The position numbers and the translations under genes are program-made. From contig NZ_CP150218.1 of the NCBI RefSeq assembly GCF_037969875.1, positions 4,712,001 through 4,776,000 of the forward strand: DNA of 64,000 nucleotides, written 5' to 3'. Source of the stretch: Paenibacillus sp. FSL R7-0337 (lineage in GTDB: Bacteria > Bacillota > Bacilli > Paenibacillales > Paenibacillaceae). This document shows, in pieces, positions 34,480 to 44,062 of this stretch. The first letter of the stretch is position 1; every line of letters starts with the position of its first letter. The notes beneath the pieces are model-generated. The model saw nothing but the letters and a program-made list of their open reading frames with translations. It searched no databases and was not told the DNA's origin.

Positions 34480-34501
34480 AAATCGAAACCGGTTTCGATT
34501 T
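34480..34501. promoter_or_regulatory. LacI-type operator before the GH30 gene
   Basis: Perfect 22-bp palindrome with half-site AATCGAAACC, mirrored exactly by GGTTTCGATT. A partial match, TCGAAACCGGTTCA, occurs at 40377-40390 inside the first permease gene. Confidence 0.85.
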
Positions 34502-34548
34502 CTTTCGTTCCTGCTGTAACCTGGCAAAATAATAGAGGAGTGATGGAC

Positions 34549-35892
34549 ATGACAACAGTACAAACCGTAGTCACCGCCAAAGATACAGGGGATCGTCTGA
34601 GTCCCAAGGATGGCATTCAGTTCAATGCGGACAGCGCCGCGGCAAAAGCAGATATCGTGCTGAAGCCGGAGCAGGCGTATCAGACCATTATTGGTTTTGG
34701 CGGCGCATTCACAGAAGCAGCGGCGTATACCTTGTCCCGGATGAGTCCGGCGAAGCGCACAGAGGTCATCCGGCGGTATTTCGACCCGGTGGATGGGCTG
34801 AATTACAGCATGGGCCGTGTCCATATCCATAGCTGCGACTTCGCACTCGGCAATTATACGTATGTGGAGGATGGGGATACGGAGCTTAAGACCTTCGATA
34901 TCTCACGTGACCATAAGTGGGTTCTGCCGCTGATTAAGGATGCCATGGAGGCCCGGGGCGGACCGTTCACCATGCTGGCCTCTCCGTGGAGCCCGCCTGC
35001 CTGGATGAAGACCAACGGGGAGATGAATAACGGCGGCTCGCTGAAGCCGGAGTATGCGCCGGTCTGGGCACGGTATTATACCAAATTCATCGAGGCCTAC
35101 CGCAAGGAAGGCGTTCCGGTCTGGGCTGTCTCTGTGCAGAATGAGCCGGCAGCAGTACAGACTTGGGATTCCTGTGTGTACAGTGCAGAGGAAGAGCGTG
35201 ATTTTGTCAAAAACCATCTCGGCCCCGTAATGCACGAAGCTGGAATGGGCGATGTGAACATCGTAATCTGGGATCATAACCGCGACATTATGGTCGAGCG
35301 CGTGACCCCGATTCTGTCGGACCCGGAGGCTGCACAGTATGTCTGGGGGACTGGAATTCACTGGTACGGCGGCGAGGAGTTCGGCAACGTGGAGCAGGTG
35401 CATGAGCTTTTCCCGGATAAGCATGTGCTGTTCACTGAAGGCTGCCAGGAGGGCGGCGTGCGTCTGGGGGAATGGTTCACGGGTGAGCGCTACGGCCGCA
35501 ATATGATCGGCGATCTGAATGCCTGGACCGAAGGCTACCTGGACTGGAATCTGGTGCTGGATGAGACGGGCGGGCCGAACCATGTAGGCAATCTCTGCGA
35601 TGCTCCGGTGATTGCCGATACGGCTGCAGACGAGGTCCACTACAACAGCTCGTACTATTACATCGGACATTTCAGCAAATTTATTGCTCCGGGTGCGGTG
35701 CGGATCGGCCTGGATTCGGCAGCGGCAGAGGTGCTGTCGGCAGCGTTCCGCAATCCGGACGGCAGCCTCGCTGTGGTGCTGATGAACGAAGGCGGGGAAG
35801 CACGTACGCTGACGCTGGGACTGGGCGCCGAGACCGCCGAATGCACGCTGCCTGCGCACTCTATTGCGACCCATCTGATCACACAGGCTTAG
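34549..35892 (+). CDS. Glycoside hydrolase family 30 (glucosylceramidase-like beta-glucosidase)
   Basis: 447 residues from ATG 34549 (AGGAG eight bases upstream; GTG 34540 and ATG 34543 are alternatives). No signal peptide, so it is cytoplasmic. GFGGAFTEAAAYTLS opens the barrel; acid/base Glu199 is in SVQNEPAAVQTWDSC and nucleophile Glu297 in HVLFTEGCQEGG. The C-terminal beta-sandwich ends in VVLMNEG...ALTLGLG-like strands. GH30 members cleave beta-glucosyl bonds with retention. It is the likely partner of the GH94 phosphorylase, which starts 44 bp later. Confidence 0.9.
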   Translation: MTTVQTVVTAKDTGDRLSPKDGIQFNADSAAAKADIVLKPEQAYQTIIGFGGAFTEAAAYTLSRMSPAKRTEVIRRYFDPVDGLNYSMGRVHIHSCDFALGNYTYVEDGDTELKTFDISRDHKWVLPLIKDAMEARGGPFTMLASPWSPPAWMKTNGEMNNGGSLKPEYAPVWARYYTKFIEAYRKEGVPVWAVSVQNEPAAVQTWDSCVYSAEEERDFVKNHLGPVMHEAGMGDVNIVIWDHNRDIMVERVTPILSDPEAAQYVWGTGIHWYGGEEFGNVEQVHELFPDKHVLFTEGCQEGGVRLGEWFTGERYGRNMIGDLNAWTEGYLDWNLVLDETGGPNHVGNLCDAPVIADTAADEVHYNSSYYYIGHFSKFIAPGAVRIGLDSAAAEVLSAAFRNPDGSLAVVLMNEGGEARTLTLGLGAETAECTLPAHSIATHLITQA

Positions 35893-35935
35893 GTCTATGC
35901 CGCAAGCATTTATTGATATTTTAGGAGGAGTAAAG

Positions 35936-38900
35936 ATGAGCCATTATACTTTTGATTCAGGGAAATTTATTATCGAGCAGTTCCACGAAGGCAAACCGTT
36001 CGCCAGCTTCCTGCCCGGCCTGGCCGGACTGAAAGGAATCCCGATGTGGACGTTCTATGTGAACCGCGGCCAAGGGATCAGCAGCTTCGGCGTGCGGGAC
36101 AAAAACTCACCGATCATGGAGTTCTCGCCGGCCAATATCTCCTACAAGAATGTAACATCGACCGGCTTCCGCACCTTCATCAAGCTGAAGGGGGCAGCAG
36201 AGATCTATGAACCGTTCCAGTCGGCCCGCCCGGACCCTGAAGCCAAGCGGATCATGACCATTCTGCCGAACGGATTAACCATTGAGGAGACGCATACCGG
36301 ACATGGGCTGAAGACCACGGTCCACTACTTCAATCTTCCGGGGGATGATTATGCCGCGCTGGTCCGTCAGGTGGAGATTCAGAACATCGGCGGAGCCGAA
36401 CTTGAGCTGGAACTGCTGGACGGTCTGCCGGAGGTGCTTCCGTTCGGGGTGGCAAACGGCAACTATAAGGAGATGGGGAACCTGCTCCGCAGCTGGATGG
36501 ATGTGTTCAACCTGGAGCACGGGATTCCGTTCTACAAGCTGCGCTCCGGCACGAATGACGATGCCGAAATTGGCAAGATCGAGAGCGGGCATTTCTATCT
36601 CTCCTCCACGGTGGAAGGGGAACTGCTCCGTCCGCTGGTAGACTATGAGGTGATCTTTGGCGGGAATACTTCACTGACCTATCCCGACCGCTTCGCCGCG
36701 CTTCCGCTGGCAGAGCTGCTGGCACAACCGCAGTATCCGGTTAACAAGGTGCCGTGCGGCTTCAGCGGCACAGCCCGGACCCTGGCCCCTGGTGCTTCGC
36801 TGAAGCTGAACACGATCATCGGGCATGTGAATGATATTGACCGGATTAATGAACGGACGGCGGAGCTGTGCCGTGAGGAGTATTTTGCCGCCAAATTCCT
36901 TGAAGCTGCCGCGCTGACCGAGGAGCTAACTGCAGATATCGCCACCCGGACGTCCTCGCCGATCTTCGACGCGTATTGCCGCCAGTCCTATCTCGACAAT
37001 TTCCTGCGCGGGGGATATCCGTTTATTTTTGACAATGGGGAAGAGGGCTTCGTCGTCCATCTCTACTCCCGCAAGCATGGCGATATGGAACGGGATTATA
37101 ATTTCTTCTCGCTGGCTCCCGAATATTATTCGCAGGGGAACGGGAACTTCCGCGATATGAACCAGAACCGGCGTAACGACGTCTTTTTCCATCCCAAGGT
37201 GGGCAGCTTCAATATCAAAATGTTCTATAGCCTGATTCAGGCAGACGGCTACAATCCGCTCAGTGTACAGGGCACCAGCTTCGAGATTCTGCCGGGTGCG
37301 GAAGAGCAGCTTAAGACCTTGCTGGCCGGAGCGCTTGCGGAGCAGCATGCGGGACTTACGCAGCTCCTGGCCGGACGCTTCACCGCAGGCAGTCTGATTA
37401 ACTATATTGCCGATCAGCAGATTGCGTTAACCCTAAGCGAGCAGGAATTCCTCAGCGGGGTGCTAGCGTTGTCGCAGCAGAACATTGAAGCCGCCTTCGG
37501 GGAGGGGTTCTGGTCTGATCATTGGACGTATAACCTGGACCTGGTGGAAGGCTATCTGGATATTTATCCTGAGCGTCTTGGGGAGCTGCTGTTCGGGGAT
37601 GAGACGTATGCGTTCTACGACTCTCCGGCGTACGTCTTGCCGCGCAGCGAGAAATATGTGATCAGCGGCGGCAAGGTGCGGCAGTTCGGAGCTCTGCTGG
37701 AGGATGAGGAGAAGCTGCACAAGCTGAAGCGCAAGGCATCCGGTACCGAGTGGCTGCGCACGCAAGGCGGGCATGGGGAGATCTACCGGACCAGTCTATT
37801 TGTGAAAATGCTGTCGCTCGCCCTGAACAAATTCGCTACGCTGGATCCGTACGGTATGGGTGTGGAGATGGAGGCGAACAAGCCGGGCTGGAACGATGCG
37901 ATGAACGGGCTGCCGGGCTTGATCGGCTCGGGGATGAGCGAGACGCTGGAGCTGAAGCGGATGCTGGTGTTCATGGCGGAAGCGCTGGAGAACAGTGCCG
38001 GGCTTCCTGCGTCAGTGGCGCTTCCATCGGAGATAGCGGCGCTGCTGACACAGGTAGAGCAGGCTGTAACGGAAGTGCTGGACGGCTCGCTGGACCCATT
38101 CGCATACTGGGACCGCGTTGCCTATGCGCGTGAGGCTTACCGGGCGGAGATTCGCTTCGGGATTACAGGTGAGACCCGCGATGTCTCTCTTACGGTGATT
38201 CGCGAAATGCTGGAGCAGTGGCTGCGCAAGACGGATCAGGGGATCGCGCGTGCGGTGGAGATGGGCGGCGGACTGGTGCCAACCTATTTCCGTTTCGAGG
38301 CTACGCGCTTCCAGCCGGTCACGGATGCTGCCGGCGAGCCGGTCATCAGCGGCTATGGACTGCCGAAGGCAGTCGTAGAGGCATTCGAGGCTTCAGCGCT
38401 TCCGTATTTCCTGGAAGGCCCAACCCGCTGGCTTAAGACACTGGAGGATCAGCAGACCGCCAAGGCCATCTACAGCAAGGTGAAGCAGAGCGGACTGTTC
38501 GATCCGGTCACCTCAATGTACCGCACTTCGGTGTCGCTGGAGGAAGAGGGGCATGAGATCGGACGTATCCGGGCGTTCACCGCAGGCTGGCAGGAGCGGG
38601 AATCGAATTTCCTGCACATGTCCTATAAATACTTGCTTGAGCTGCTGAAGGCGGGGCTGTATGAAGAATTCTACAGTGAGCTGAGAACGTCGCTGATTCC
38701 GTTCCTTGATCCAGAGGTCTACGGACGCAGTACGCTGGAGAATTCGTCGTTCATCTCCACGGGCGGCAACCCTGACCCGCATACACACGGACGGGGATTT
38801 GTTGCCCGGCTGAGCGGCTCCACCGCCGAGTTCCTGAGCATGTGGAGAACGATGATGGCAGGCAGCAGCCTGTTCGCTATCTCAGATGGTGAACTAACCC

Positions 38901-39163
38901 TGGCGCTGCATCCGGCCCTTCCCGGCTGGCTGTTCGACGAGCAGGGAGAGGTCTCCTTCAAGCTGCTGGGCAGCACGGAAGTGACCTATGTGAATCCGCG
39001 TCATGCGGATACCTTCGGCGACAGCAAGGCGGTTATTCAGCAGATGAAGCTGGAATTCCGCAGCGGCGAGGAACGCAGTGTATCCGGAGGCTTGCTGCGA
39101 GGCGCGGATGCCGAGGCCTTGCGGCGCGGGGAGATTGCCGCGATCCGTGCGGTGATGGAATAA
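35936..39163 (+). CDS. GH94 phosphorylase, 1,2-beta-oligoglucan phosphorylase-like
   Basis: 1075 residues, TAGGAGGAGTAAAG before ATG 35936. Starts with SFLPGLAGLKGIPMWTFYVN, RGQGISSFGVRDK and IMEFSPANISYK, the N-terminal beta-domain pattern I recall from Listeria 1,2-beta-oligoglucan phosphorylase (about 1090 residues). The catalytic (alpha/alpha)6 barrel carries the general-acid Asp near residue 654 in PGWNDAMNGLPGL, and STGGNPDPHTHGRGF later. It phosphorolyses beta-1,2-linked glucosides to glucose 1-phosphate. No signal peptide. The exact linkage is inferred; other GH94 specificities remain possible. Confidence 0.85.
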   Translation: MSHYTFDSGKFIIEQFHEGKPFASFLPGLAGLKGIPMWTFYVNRGQGISSFGVRDKNSPIMEFSPANISYKNVTSTGFRTFIKLKGAAEIYEPFQSARPDPEAKRIMTILPNGLTIEETHTGHGLKTTVHYFNLPGDDYAALVRQVEIQNIGGAELELELLDGLPEVLPFGVANGNYKEMGNLLRSWMDVFNLEHGIPFYKLRSGTNDDAEIGKIESGHFYLSSTVEGELLRPLVDYEVIFGGNTSLTYPDRFAALPLAELLAQPQYPVNKVPCGFSGTARTLAPGASLKLNTIIGHVNDIDRINERTAELCREEYFAAKFLEAAALTEELTADIATRTSSPIFDAYCRQSYLDNFLRGGYPFIFDNGEEGFVVHLYSRKHGDMERDYNFFSLAPEYYSQGNGNFRDMNQNRRNDVFFHPKVGSFNIKMFYSLIQADGYNPLSVQGTSFEILPGAEEQLKTLLAGALAEQHAGLTQLLAGRFTAGSLINYIADQQIALTLSEQEFLSGVLALSQQNIEAAFGEGFWSDHWTYNLDLVEGYLDIYPERLGELLFGDETYAFYDSPAYVLPRSEKYVISGGKVRQFGALLEDEEKLHKLKRKASGTEWLRTQGGHGEIYRTSLFVKMLSLALNKFATLDPYGMGVEMEANKPGWNDAMNGLPGLIGSGMSETLELKRMLVFMAEALENSAGLPASVALPSEIAALLTQVEQAVTEVLDGSLDPFAYWDRVAYAREAYRAEIRFGITGETRDVSLTVIREMLEQWLRKTDQGIARAVEMGGGLVPTYFRFEATRFQPVTDAAGEPVISGYGLPKAVVEAFEASALPYFLEGPTRWLKTLEDQQTAKAIYSKVKQSGLFDPVTSMYRTSVSLEEEGHEIGRIRAFTAGWQERESNFLHMSYKYLLELLKAGLYEEFYSELRTSLIPFLDPEVYGRSTLENSSFISTGGNPDPHTHGRGFVARLSGSTAEFLSMWRTMMAGSSLFAISDGELTLALHPALPGWLFDEQGEVSFKLLGSTEVTYVNPRHADTFGDSKAVIQQMKLEFRSGEERSVSGGLLRGADAEALRRGEIAAIRAVME

Positions 39164-39195
39164 GCTGTGTCTGCATTACCAGTAGAATAAGCTAT

Positions 39196-39223
39196 GGAGG
39201 AGGTCCGTTGGGGCCTCCTCTTT
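39196..39223 (+). terminator. Terminator after the GH94 gene
   Basis: GGAGGAGG pairs with CCTCCTC, followed by TTT. Confidence 0.7.
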
Positions 39224-39264
39224 GGTGATTAGGGGAAGGGGAACGGAATGTACCTGGTGTAGAC

Positions 39265-39306
39265 GCGCGGACCCAATGTAATCGAAAAACTGATTACAAT
39301 GGGCTG
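39265..39306. repeat. Single unit of the GATTACAATG repeat family
   Basis: GCGCGGACCCAATGTAATCG, then AAAAACTGATTACAATGGGCTG; the same block occurs twice in tandem at 57699-57800. The remaining 39164-39488 gap shows no gene. Confidence 0.7.
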
Positions 39307-39488
39307 AAGCTTAGGCCAACATAGACGCTAATTCAGTCAAGCAGAGAATTAGCTTATAATAATGGGGTATAGATTTGATAGCAGCACCCCAGCCGGAATG
39401 CGAGGTAGCGGATTGGGTTGGGTTGGTTAGCTTGGCCTAGATTACCTTGAATTAGAGCAGCCAAACAAGAGAGGAGCAGGATGAAGGA

Positions 39489-40154
39489 ATGAGCGAGCTT
39501 AAGATGGGACTGATTGAGAAATACTCTTTGATTGTTCCGGCTGCCCAGCGGGAGGCATGGGAGTCGAAGGGCTGGGTGGAAGAACCTGCATTCAGGGATT
39601 TCCACTATGAGGCGGAAGAAGGCGAGGCGATGATGACCGCCAGACCCCGAACCCTGACAGAGATTGACACGGACTCGCTGCTGGGCAGCAGGGCAGTGAG
39701 ATTCTCCACCCATCTGGGAACCTATGGCATGGGTGGTCCCGGGTTCTTCGGATTGCTGCTGGAGAAGGAGGGCATTAGGCAGTATCTTGTGTATGCCGTC
39801 TGGGCATCGGGCCAATATATTTTGCTGGACGGCAGAGTGATTGAATGCCACCTAAATTACAACAAGAGCCACCGGCCGTGGATATCCAGCTGGGCAGGGG
39901 AGCCTGAGGAAGAGCAATGGGATGAGCTGACGGCAAAAGTAACGGGGAGTGTGGTGTCCGCTGTCCGTCTGACCGGTGAGGAGTTGCGGCTTGAGCTGAC
40001 TCAGGAGGGCACACGATCCCAGCTTGTATTCTACAAATACCATCAGGATCTGCCCCCGCTCGGAAACGGCCAGCCGCGCAAGCCTGCCTTTGAGGACGGT
40101 GTGACCGGTGATTATATTGTACTATCGGAGGAGCATGCGGTTCTGCATGTGTAA
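39489..40154 (+). CDS. Hypothetical protein, glucan locus
   Basis: 221 residues, soluble, no signal peptide. AGGAG lies 13 bases upstream, GAAGGA directly so. The sequence is beta-rich (LGTYGMGGPGFFGLLLE; YLVYAVWASGQYILLDGRVIECH; SGVVSAVRLTGEELRLELTQEG-like strands). No family recognised. It sits between the GH94 gene and the ABC transporter, possibly within the same regulon, separated from GH94 by a terminator. Confidence 0.7.
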   Translation: MSELKMGLIEKYSLIVPAAQREAWESKGWVEEPAFRDFHYEAEEGEAMMTARPRTLTEIDTDSLLGSRAVRFSTHLGTYGMGGPGFFGLLLEKEGIRQYLVYAVWASGQYILLDGRVIECHLNYNKSHRPWISSWAGEPEEEQWDELTAKVTGSVVSAVRLTGEELRLELTQEGTRSQLVFYKYHQDLPPLGNGQPRKPAFEDGVTGDYIVLSEEHAVLHV

Positions 40155-40161
40155 CAGGCCC

Positions 40162-40195
40162 CGGCTTGGAGTGCTCAGAGGAACGCTCCAAGCCG
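40162..40195 (+). other. Hairpin after the hypothetical gene
   Basis: CGGCTTGGAG pairs with CTCCAAGCCG; there is no T-run (GAAAAATGAG follows), so it may act as an mRNA stabiliser rather than a terminator. Confidence 0.4.
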
Positions 40196-40270
40196 AAAAA
40201 TGAGCCCCTAAATACGAAAAATGAGGCCTTTTACCGAATACCTAAAACACATACAATACATACATAGAGA

Positions 40271-40284
40271 TGAAAACGCTTCAC
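40271..40284. promoter_or_regulatory. Possible cre (CcpA) site
   Basis: TGAAAACGCTTCAC fits the core of TGWAARCGYTWNCW, just upstream of the first permease gene. This would give carbon catabolite repression of the transporter. Confidence 0.55.
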
Positions 40285-40315
40285 AATAAAGATAGGTATT
40301 TTGGAGGTCCATACG

Positions 40316-41305
40316 ATGGAGAACAAACGTAACACCAAGCCGAATCCGGCCATGGGGCCGCTCATTCCGGCGTCAGTCGAAACCGGTTCAGGTCGCAAAA
40401 ACACACTGTGGAGGAAGTTTGTAGCCCAGCGTCATCTGCAGACCATGGCCCTGCTCGGCGTAGTCTGGATGATCATCTTCAACTACATTCCGATTTATGG
40501 CTTGATTATTTCCTTCAAGGAATATAACATCGTCAAGTCGATTGCCGAAGCCCCATGGGTAGGGCTGGAGCATTTCAGAGAGCTGTTTGCTGACGAGGAT
40601 CTGCCGAATGTCATCCGCAATACGCTTGGCATCAGCTTGATTAAGCTGTTCATCGGTTTTCCGCTGCCGATCATATTCGCCCTCTTCCTCAATGAGGTCC
40701 GTTCCATCAGATACAAGAAGGCTATTCAGACGATCTCCTATCTGCCGCATTTCCTGTCCTGGGTTGTACTTGGCGGGATTCTGGCCACCTGGCTGGCTGA
40801 TGTAGGGATTATCAACAATATTCTGCTTGCACTCAATCTGATTGACAAGCCGATTACCTATCTGGCTGAGCCCAGTTACTTCTGGACTATTATTATTACT
40901 TCTGACATTTGGAAGGAGCTTGGCTGGTCTGCCATTATCTATCTCGCGGCCATCGCCGGCGTATCTCCGGAAATGTATGAAGCAGCAACGATTGACGGAG
41001 CGGGACGCTTCCAGAAAATGTGGTTTGTCACACTGCCGGCTATTCGGGCAACGATCAGCATTCTGTTTGTTCTGGCCGTCAGCGGGGTACTGAATTCCAA
41101 CTTCGACCAGATTCTGGTTCTGCGGAACTCGCTCAATGACAGTGCTTCTAACGTAATTGACTACTATATCTATCAGACGGGTATTATCTCCAACCGCTTC
41201 TCCTATTCTGCGGCGGTCACCCTGGTCAAAGCGGTTATAGCACTGATTCTGCTGCTGATTGCCAACCAGGTATCCAAAAAAATCAACGACACGTCGCTGT
41301 TCTAG
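40316..41305 (+). CDS. CUT1 sugar ABC permease, LplB type
   Basis: 329 residues; ATG 40316 has TTGGAGGTCC upstream, better than the ORF's earlier ATG/GTG. Six helices, with the LplB hallmark WMIIFNYIPIYGLIISFKEYN and an EAA loop YEAATIDGAGRFQKMWFVTLPAI. Pairs with the LplC-type permease to carry oligosaccharides. The ATPase (MsmX-like) is presumably encoded elsewhere. Confidence 0.92.
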   Translation: MENKRNTKPNPAMGPLIPASVETGSGRKNTLWRKFVAQRHLQTMALLGVVWMIIFNYIPIYGLIISFKEYNIVKSIAEAPWVGLEHFRELFADEDLPNVIRNTLGISLIKLFIGFPLPIIFALFLNEVRSIRYKKAIQTISYLPHFLSWVVLGGILATWLADVGIINNILLALNLIDKPITYLAEPSYFWTIIITSDIWKELGWSAIIYLAAIAGVSPEMYEAATIDGAGRFQKMWFVTLPAIRATISILFVLAVSGVLNSNFDQILVLRNSLNDSASNVIDYYIYQTGIISNRFSYSAAVTLVKAVIALILLLIANQVSKKINDTSLF

Positions 41306-41323
41306 GACAAGGAGGACCTATAT

Positions 41324-42214
41324 ATGTTTGCTCTAAAACGTAAAACCAAAGGTGAAGCTATCTTTGATATCGTCAATAATCTGGTCATGCTCTGTGTCTG
41401 CTTCCTGACGCTGTATCCTATCTGGTATGTGCTGGTCAATTCCTTCAATGACGGGAACGACGCCATGCTGGGCGGCATCTACTGGTGGCCGCGGATGATC
41501 ACGCTGAAGAATTTCGAAGCGGTATTCGCAAGCCCGGGCATTATGCTCGCCATGGGAATTACGGTAGCCAAGACAGTGCTTGGTGTCGCTGTCCATGTAT
41601 TCTTCACCGCAATGGTGGCGTATGCTTTATCCCGCAGGGATCTGGTAGGCGGCAAAATCTACATCCTGATCGGCACCGTTACGCTGTTCTTCAACGGCGG
41701 TCTGATTCCGACCTTCCTGCTGAACCGCGACCTTCATCTACTGGATAACTTCCTGGTCTATATTATTCCAGTGATGTTCAGCTTCTTCGATCTCATTATC
41801 TTCATGACCTTCTTCCGGGAGATTCCCGAGGGTCTGGAAGAGGCCGCCCGGATTGACGGGGCCAACGACTGGTCCATCTTCCTGCGGATCATCCTTCCGG
41901 TCTCCATGCCGGTTATTGCGACCATTGCGCTGTTCCACGGCGTGTATCAATGGAATGATTATTTTGCCGGGATTATCTATATCAACAATGTGGACCTGCA
42001 GCCGATTCAGACCTATCTGTTCCGTGTAGTCGCCCAGTCAAGCTCCAATACTATGATGGTGGCTGTCCAGGGTAACGCGGCAACAAGGTCGGTAACGTCC
42101 CAGTCCATCAAGCTGGCAACCATGGTTGTCACTACGCTGCCTATCGTATTCGTCTATCCGTTCCTGCAGCGTTATTTCGTCAAAGGCATGATGATCGGCT
42201 CGATCAAGGGCTGA
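41324..42214 (+). CDS. CUT1 sugar ABC permease, LplC/YtcP type
   Basis: 296 residues, AAGGAGGACC before ATG. LTLYPIWYVLVNSFNDGNDAML and EEAARIDGANDWSIFLRIILPVSMP (EAA loop) mark the second CUT1 permease. Six helices; QSIKLATMVVTTLPIVFVYPFLQRYFVKGMMIGSIKG is the standard C-terminus. Encoded 18 bp after the LplB-type gene. Confidence 0.93.
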   Translation: MFALKRKTKGEAIFDIVNNLVMLCVCFLTLYPIWYVLVNSFNDGNDAMLGGIYWWPRMITLKNFEAVFASPGIMLAMGITVAKTVLGVAVHVFFTAMVAYALSRRDLVGGKIYILIGTVTLFFNGGLIPTFLLNRDLHLLDNFLVYIIPVMFSFFDLIIFMTFFREIPEGLEEAARIDGANDWSIFLRIILPVSMPVIATIALFHGVYQWNDYFAGIIYINNVDLQPIQTYLFRVVAQSSSNTMMVAVQGNAATRSVTSQSIKLATMVVTTLPIVFVYPFLQRYFVKGMMIGSIKG

Positions 42215-42313
42215 TCAACTCCTTGCTACCAGGTAACTCCTCCAGCGCCCGGGTGTCTTATGGGCAACGGGGTTGAGCTTATAATTATTATTTTCTAGAA
42301 AAGGGGTAAACAA

Positions 42314-43996
42314 ATGGGCATGAAACATAAGCCAAAGAAAATGGGTCTGCTGCTTGCAGGACTAATGCTGACCTCCTTGGCGGCAGGCTGCTCCAGCAGC
42401 AATAACGCAAGCGGGAGCAACACTCCGGCGAATACGGAAGCTACCAAAGCACCAGCCACAGAAACAACAGCACCTGCACTGAACGCAGATGAGCCGGGCT
42501 GGAAAAGCGATACTTCACCGATTACCTTCGACTGGTACCTGAACTTTGCCTGGTTCGCCAACAAGTGGGGCGTTGACCCGACTTCGCAATATATTACCAA
42601 GAAGACTGGCGTTAACGTGAACTTCATCGTTCCTGCCGGTAATGAGAATGAAAAGCTGAATACGCTGATTGCTTCCGGCAAAATGCCTGACTTCATCACG
42701 CTCGGCTACTGGGAAGATGCGATCAAAAAAATGGTGGAAGGCGAGCTGGTGCTTCCGCTGAACAAGCTGGCTGAGGAATATGACCCGTACTTCTTCAAGG
42801 TCTCGGATAAAGATAAGCTGGGCTGGTACACACAGCCTGACGGCAACGTCTACGGCTATCCTAACTCTTCCTCTTCTCCTGCCGACTACGAAAAATATGG
42901 CGATACTTATGTTTCCAACCAGACCTTCGCGGTCCGCAAGGATATCTATGAAGCGATCGGCAGCCCGGATATGCGCACACCTGAAGGCTTCCTTGGCGCC
43001 CTGAAGGCAGCCCAGGAGAAATTCCCTGAAGTGAACGGACAGCCGCTGATTCCGCTGGGTCTGCATGAATTCACCGAGAACGGCAATGATTCCCTTGAAG
43101 GCTACATTCAGAACTTCCTGAACATTCCTTGGGAAAAAGACGGCAAGGTCTACGACCGCGAGAGTGACCCTGAGTATGTCCGCTGGATGAAGACCCTCCG
43201 CCAGGCGAACCAGGACGGACTGCTTGCGAAGGATATCTTCATTGACAAGCGTGCTCAAATGGAAGAAAAGATCGTACAGGGCCGCTACTTCGCAATGCTC
43301 TATCAACGTACGGACTTCGGTTCCCAGCTCGGCACTATCTTCCAGAAGAACCCTGAGCAGGTGTACATTGCAGTAGACGGTCCGGCTAACACCAAGATGG
43401 ATCAGCCTGCACTGAACGGCCCTGGGATCTCCGGCTGGACCGTAACCCTGATCTCGAAGGATGTTAAGGATAAGGCGCGTGCGATTAAATTCCTCAGCTA
43501 TCTGAACAGTGAAGAAGGCAATAAGGATCTTTATCTGGGCGAAAAAGGGGTCAGCTATGATACAATTGACGGCAAGGACCAGTTCCTGCCTGAAGCGCTG
43601 AAGCTTATGAACTCCGACCGTGCAGCCTTCGATAAGCAATTCGGCTCTTCCTTCACTTTCTGGATGATGCAGAATACGAATATTACCGACCAGTGGAAAC
43701 CGGAATCCGTGGAGCCGTTCAAGCAACTGGAAGACTGGACCAAGGGCAAATCGATCAATACTTCGGAGTTCCAGTTAATCGATCCTACGGGTAACTCACC
43801 GGAAGGCATTATCGCCACCAAGCTGAAACAGCTCCGCGGCAAAACGATGCCGAAGCTGCTGATGGCTGATTCCGATGCGGAATTCGACAAGATCTGGACG
43901 GAATATATTGCGAAAAAGGATAAGGAAGGCCAAGCGACCTTCGATGCCTACCGCCAGACGAAATATGAAGAGAATAAGAAAAAACTCGGAATGTAA
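42314..43996 (+). CDS. Sugar-binding lipoprotein of the CUT1 transporter
   Basis: 560 residues, AAAAGGGGTAAAC before ATG. Lipoprotein signal MGLLLAGLMLTSLAAGCSSS; the Thr/Ala linker is followed by ITFDWYLNFAWFANKWGVD, a LipO/YtcQ-type large binding domain. Length near 560 is usual for the LipO group. It hands oligosaccharide to LplB/LplC. The ligand is not readable; the locus suggests a beta-glucan oligomer. Confidence 0.92.
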   Translation: MGMKHKPKKMGLLLAGLMLTSLAAGCSSSNNASGSNTPANTEATKAPATETTAPALNADEPGWKSDTSPITFDWYLNFAWFANKWGVDPTSQYITKKTGVNVNFIVPAGNENEKLNTLIASGKMPDFITLGYWEDAIKKMVEGELVLPLNKLAEEYDPYFFKVSDKDKLGWYTQPDGNVYGYPNSSSSPADYEKYGDTYVSNQTFAVRKDIYEAIGSPDMRTPEGFLGALKAAQEKFPEVNGQPLIPLGLHEFTENGNDSLEGYIQNFLNIPWEKDGKVYDRESDPEYVRWMKTLRQANQDGLLAKDIFIDKRAQMEEKIVQGRYFAMLYQRTDFGSQLGTIFQKNPEQVYIAVDGPANTKMDQPALNGPGISGWTVTLISKDVKDKARAIKFLSYLNSEEGNKDLYLGEKGVSYDTIDGKDQFLPEALKLMNSDRAAFDKQFGSSFTFWMMQNTNITDQWKPESVEPFKQLEDWTKGKSINTSEFQLIDPTGNSPEGIIATKLKQLRGKTMPKLLMADSDAEFDKIWTEYIAKKDKEGQATFDAYRQTKYEENKKKLGM

Positions 43997-44019
43997 GTTT
44001 TTAAATATATGACCCAATG

Positions 44020-44040
44020 GCCCGCATACTGCGGGCTTTT
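44020..44040 (+). terminator. Hairpin terminator between the binding protein and kinase genes
   Basis: GCCCGCA, TAC loop, TGCGGGC, then TTTT. Short and strong, so the kinase/regulator genes are probably made at a lower level than the binding protein. Confidence 0.75.
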
Positions 44041-44062
44041 GGGCTATTTTCAAGAGGTGGGC

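Noticed and set aside
42515..43726. 403-codon minus-strand ORF opposite the sugar-binding protein
   Set aside because: Shadow of an obvious lipoprotein gene; composition is not protein-like.
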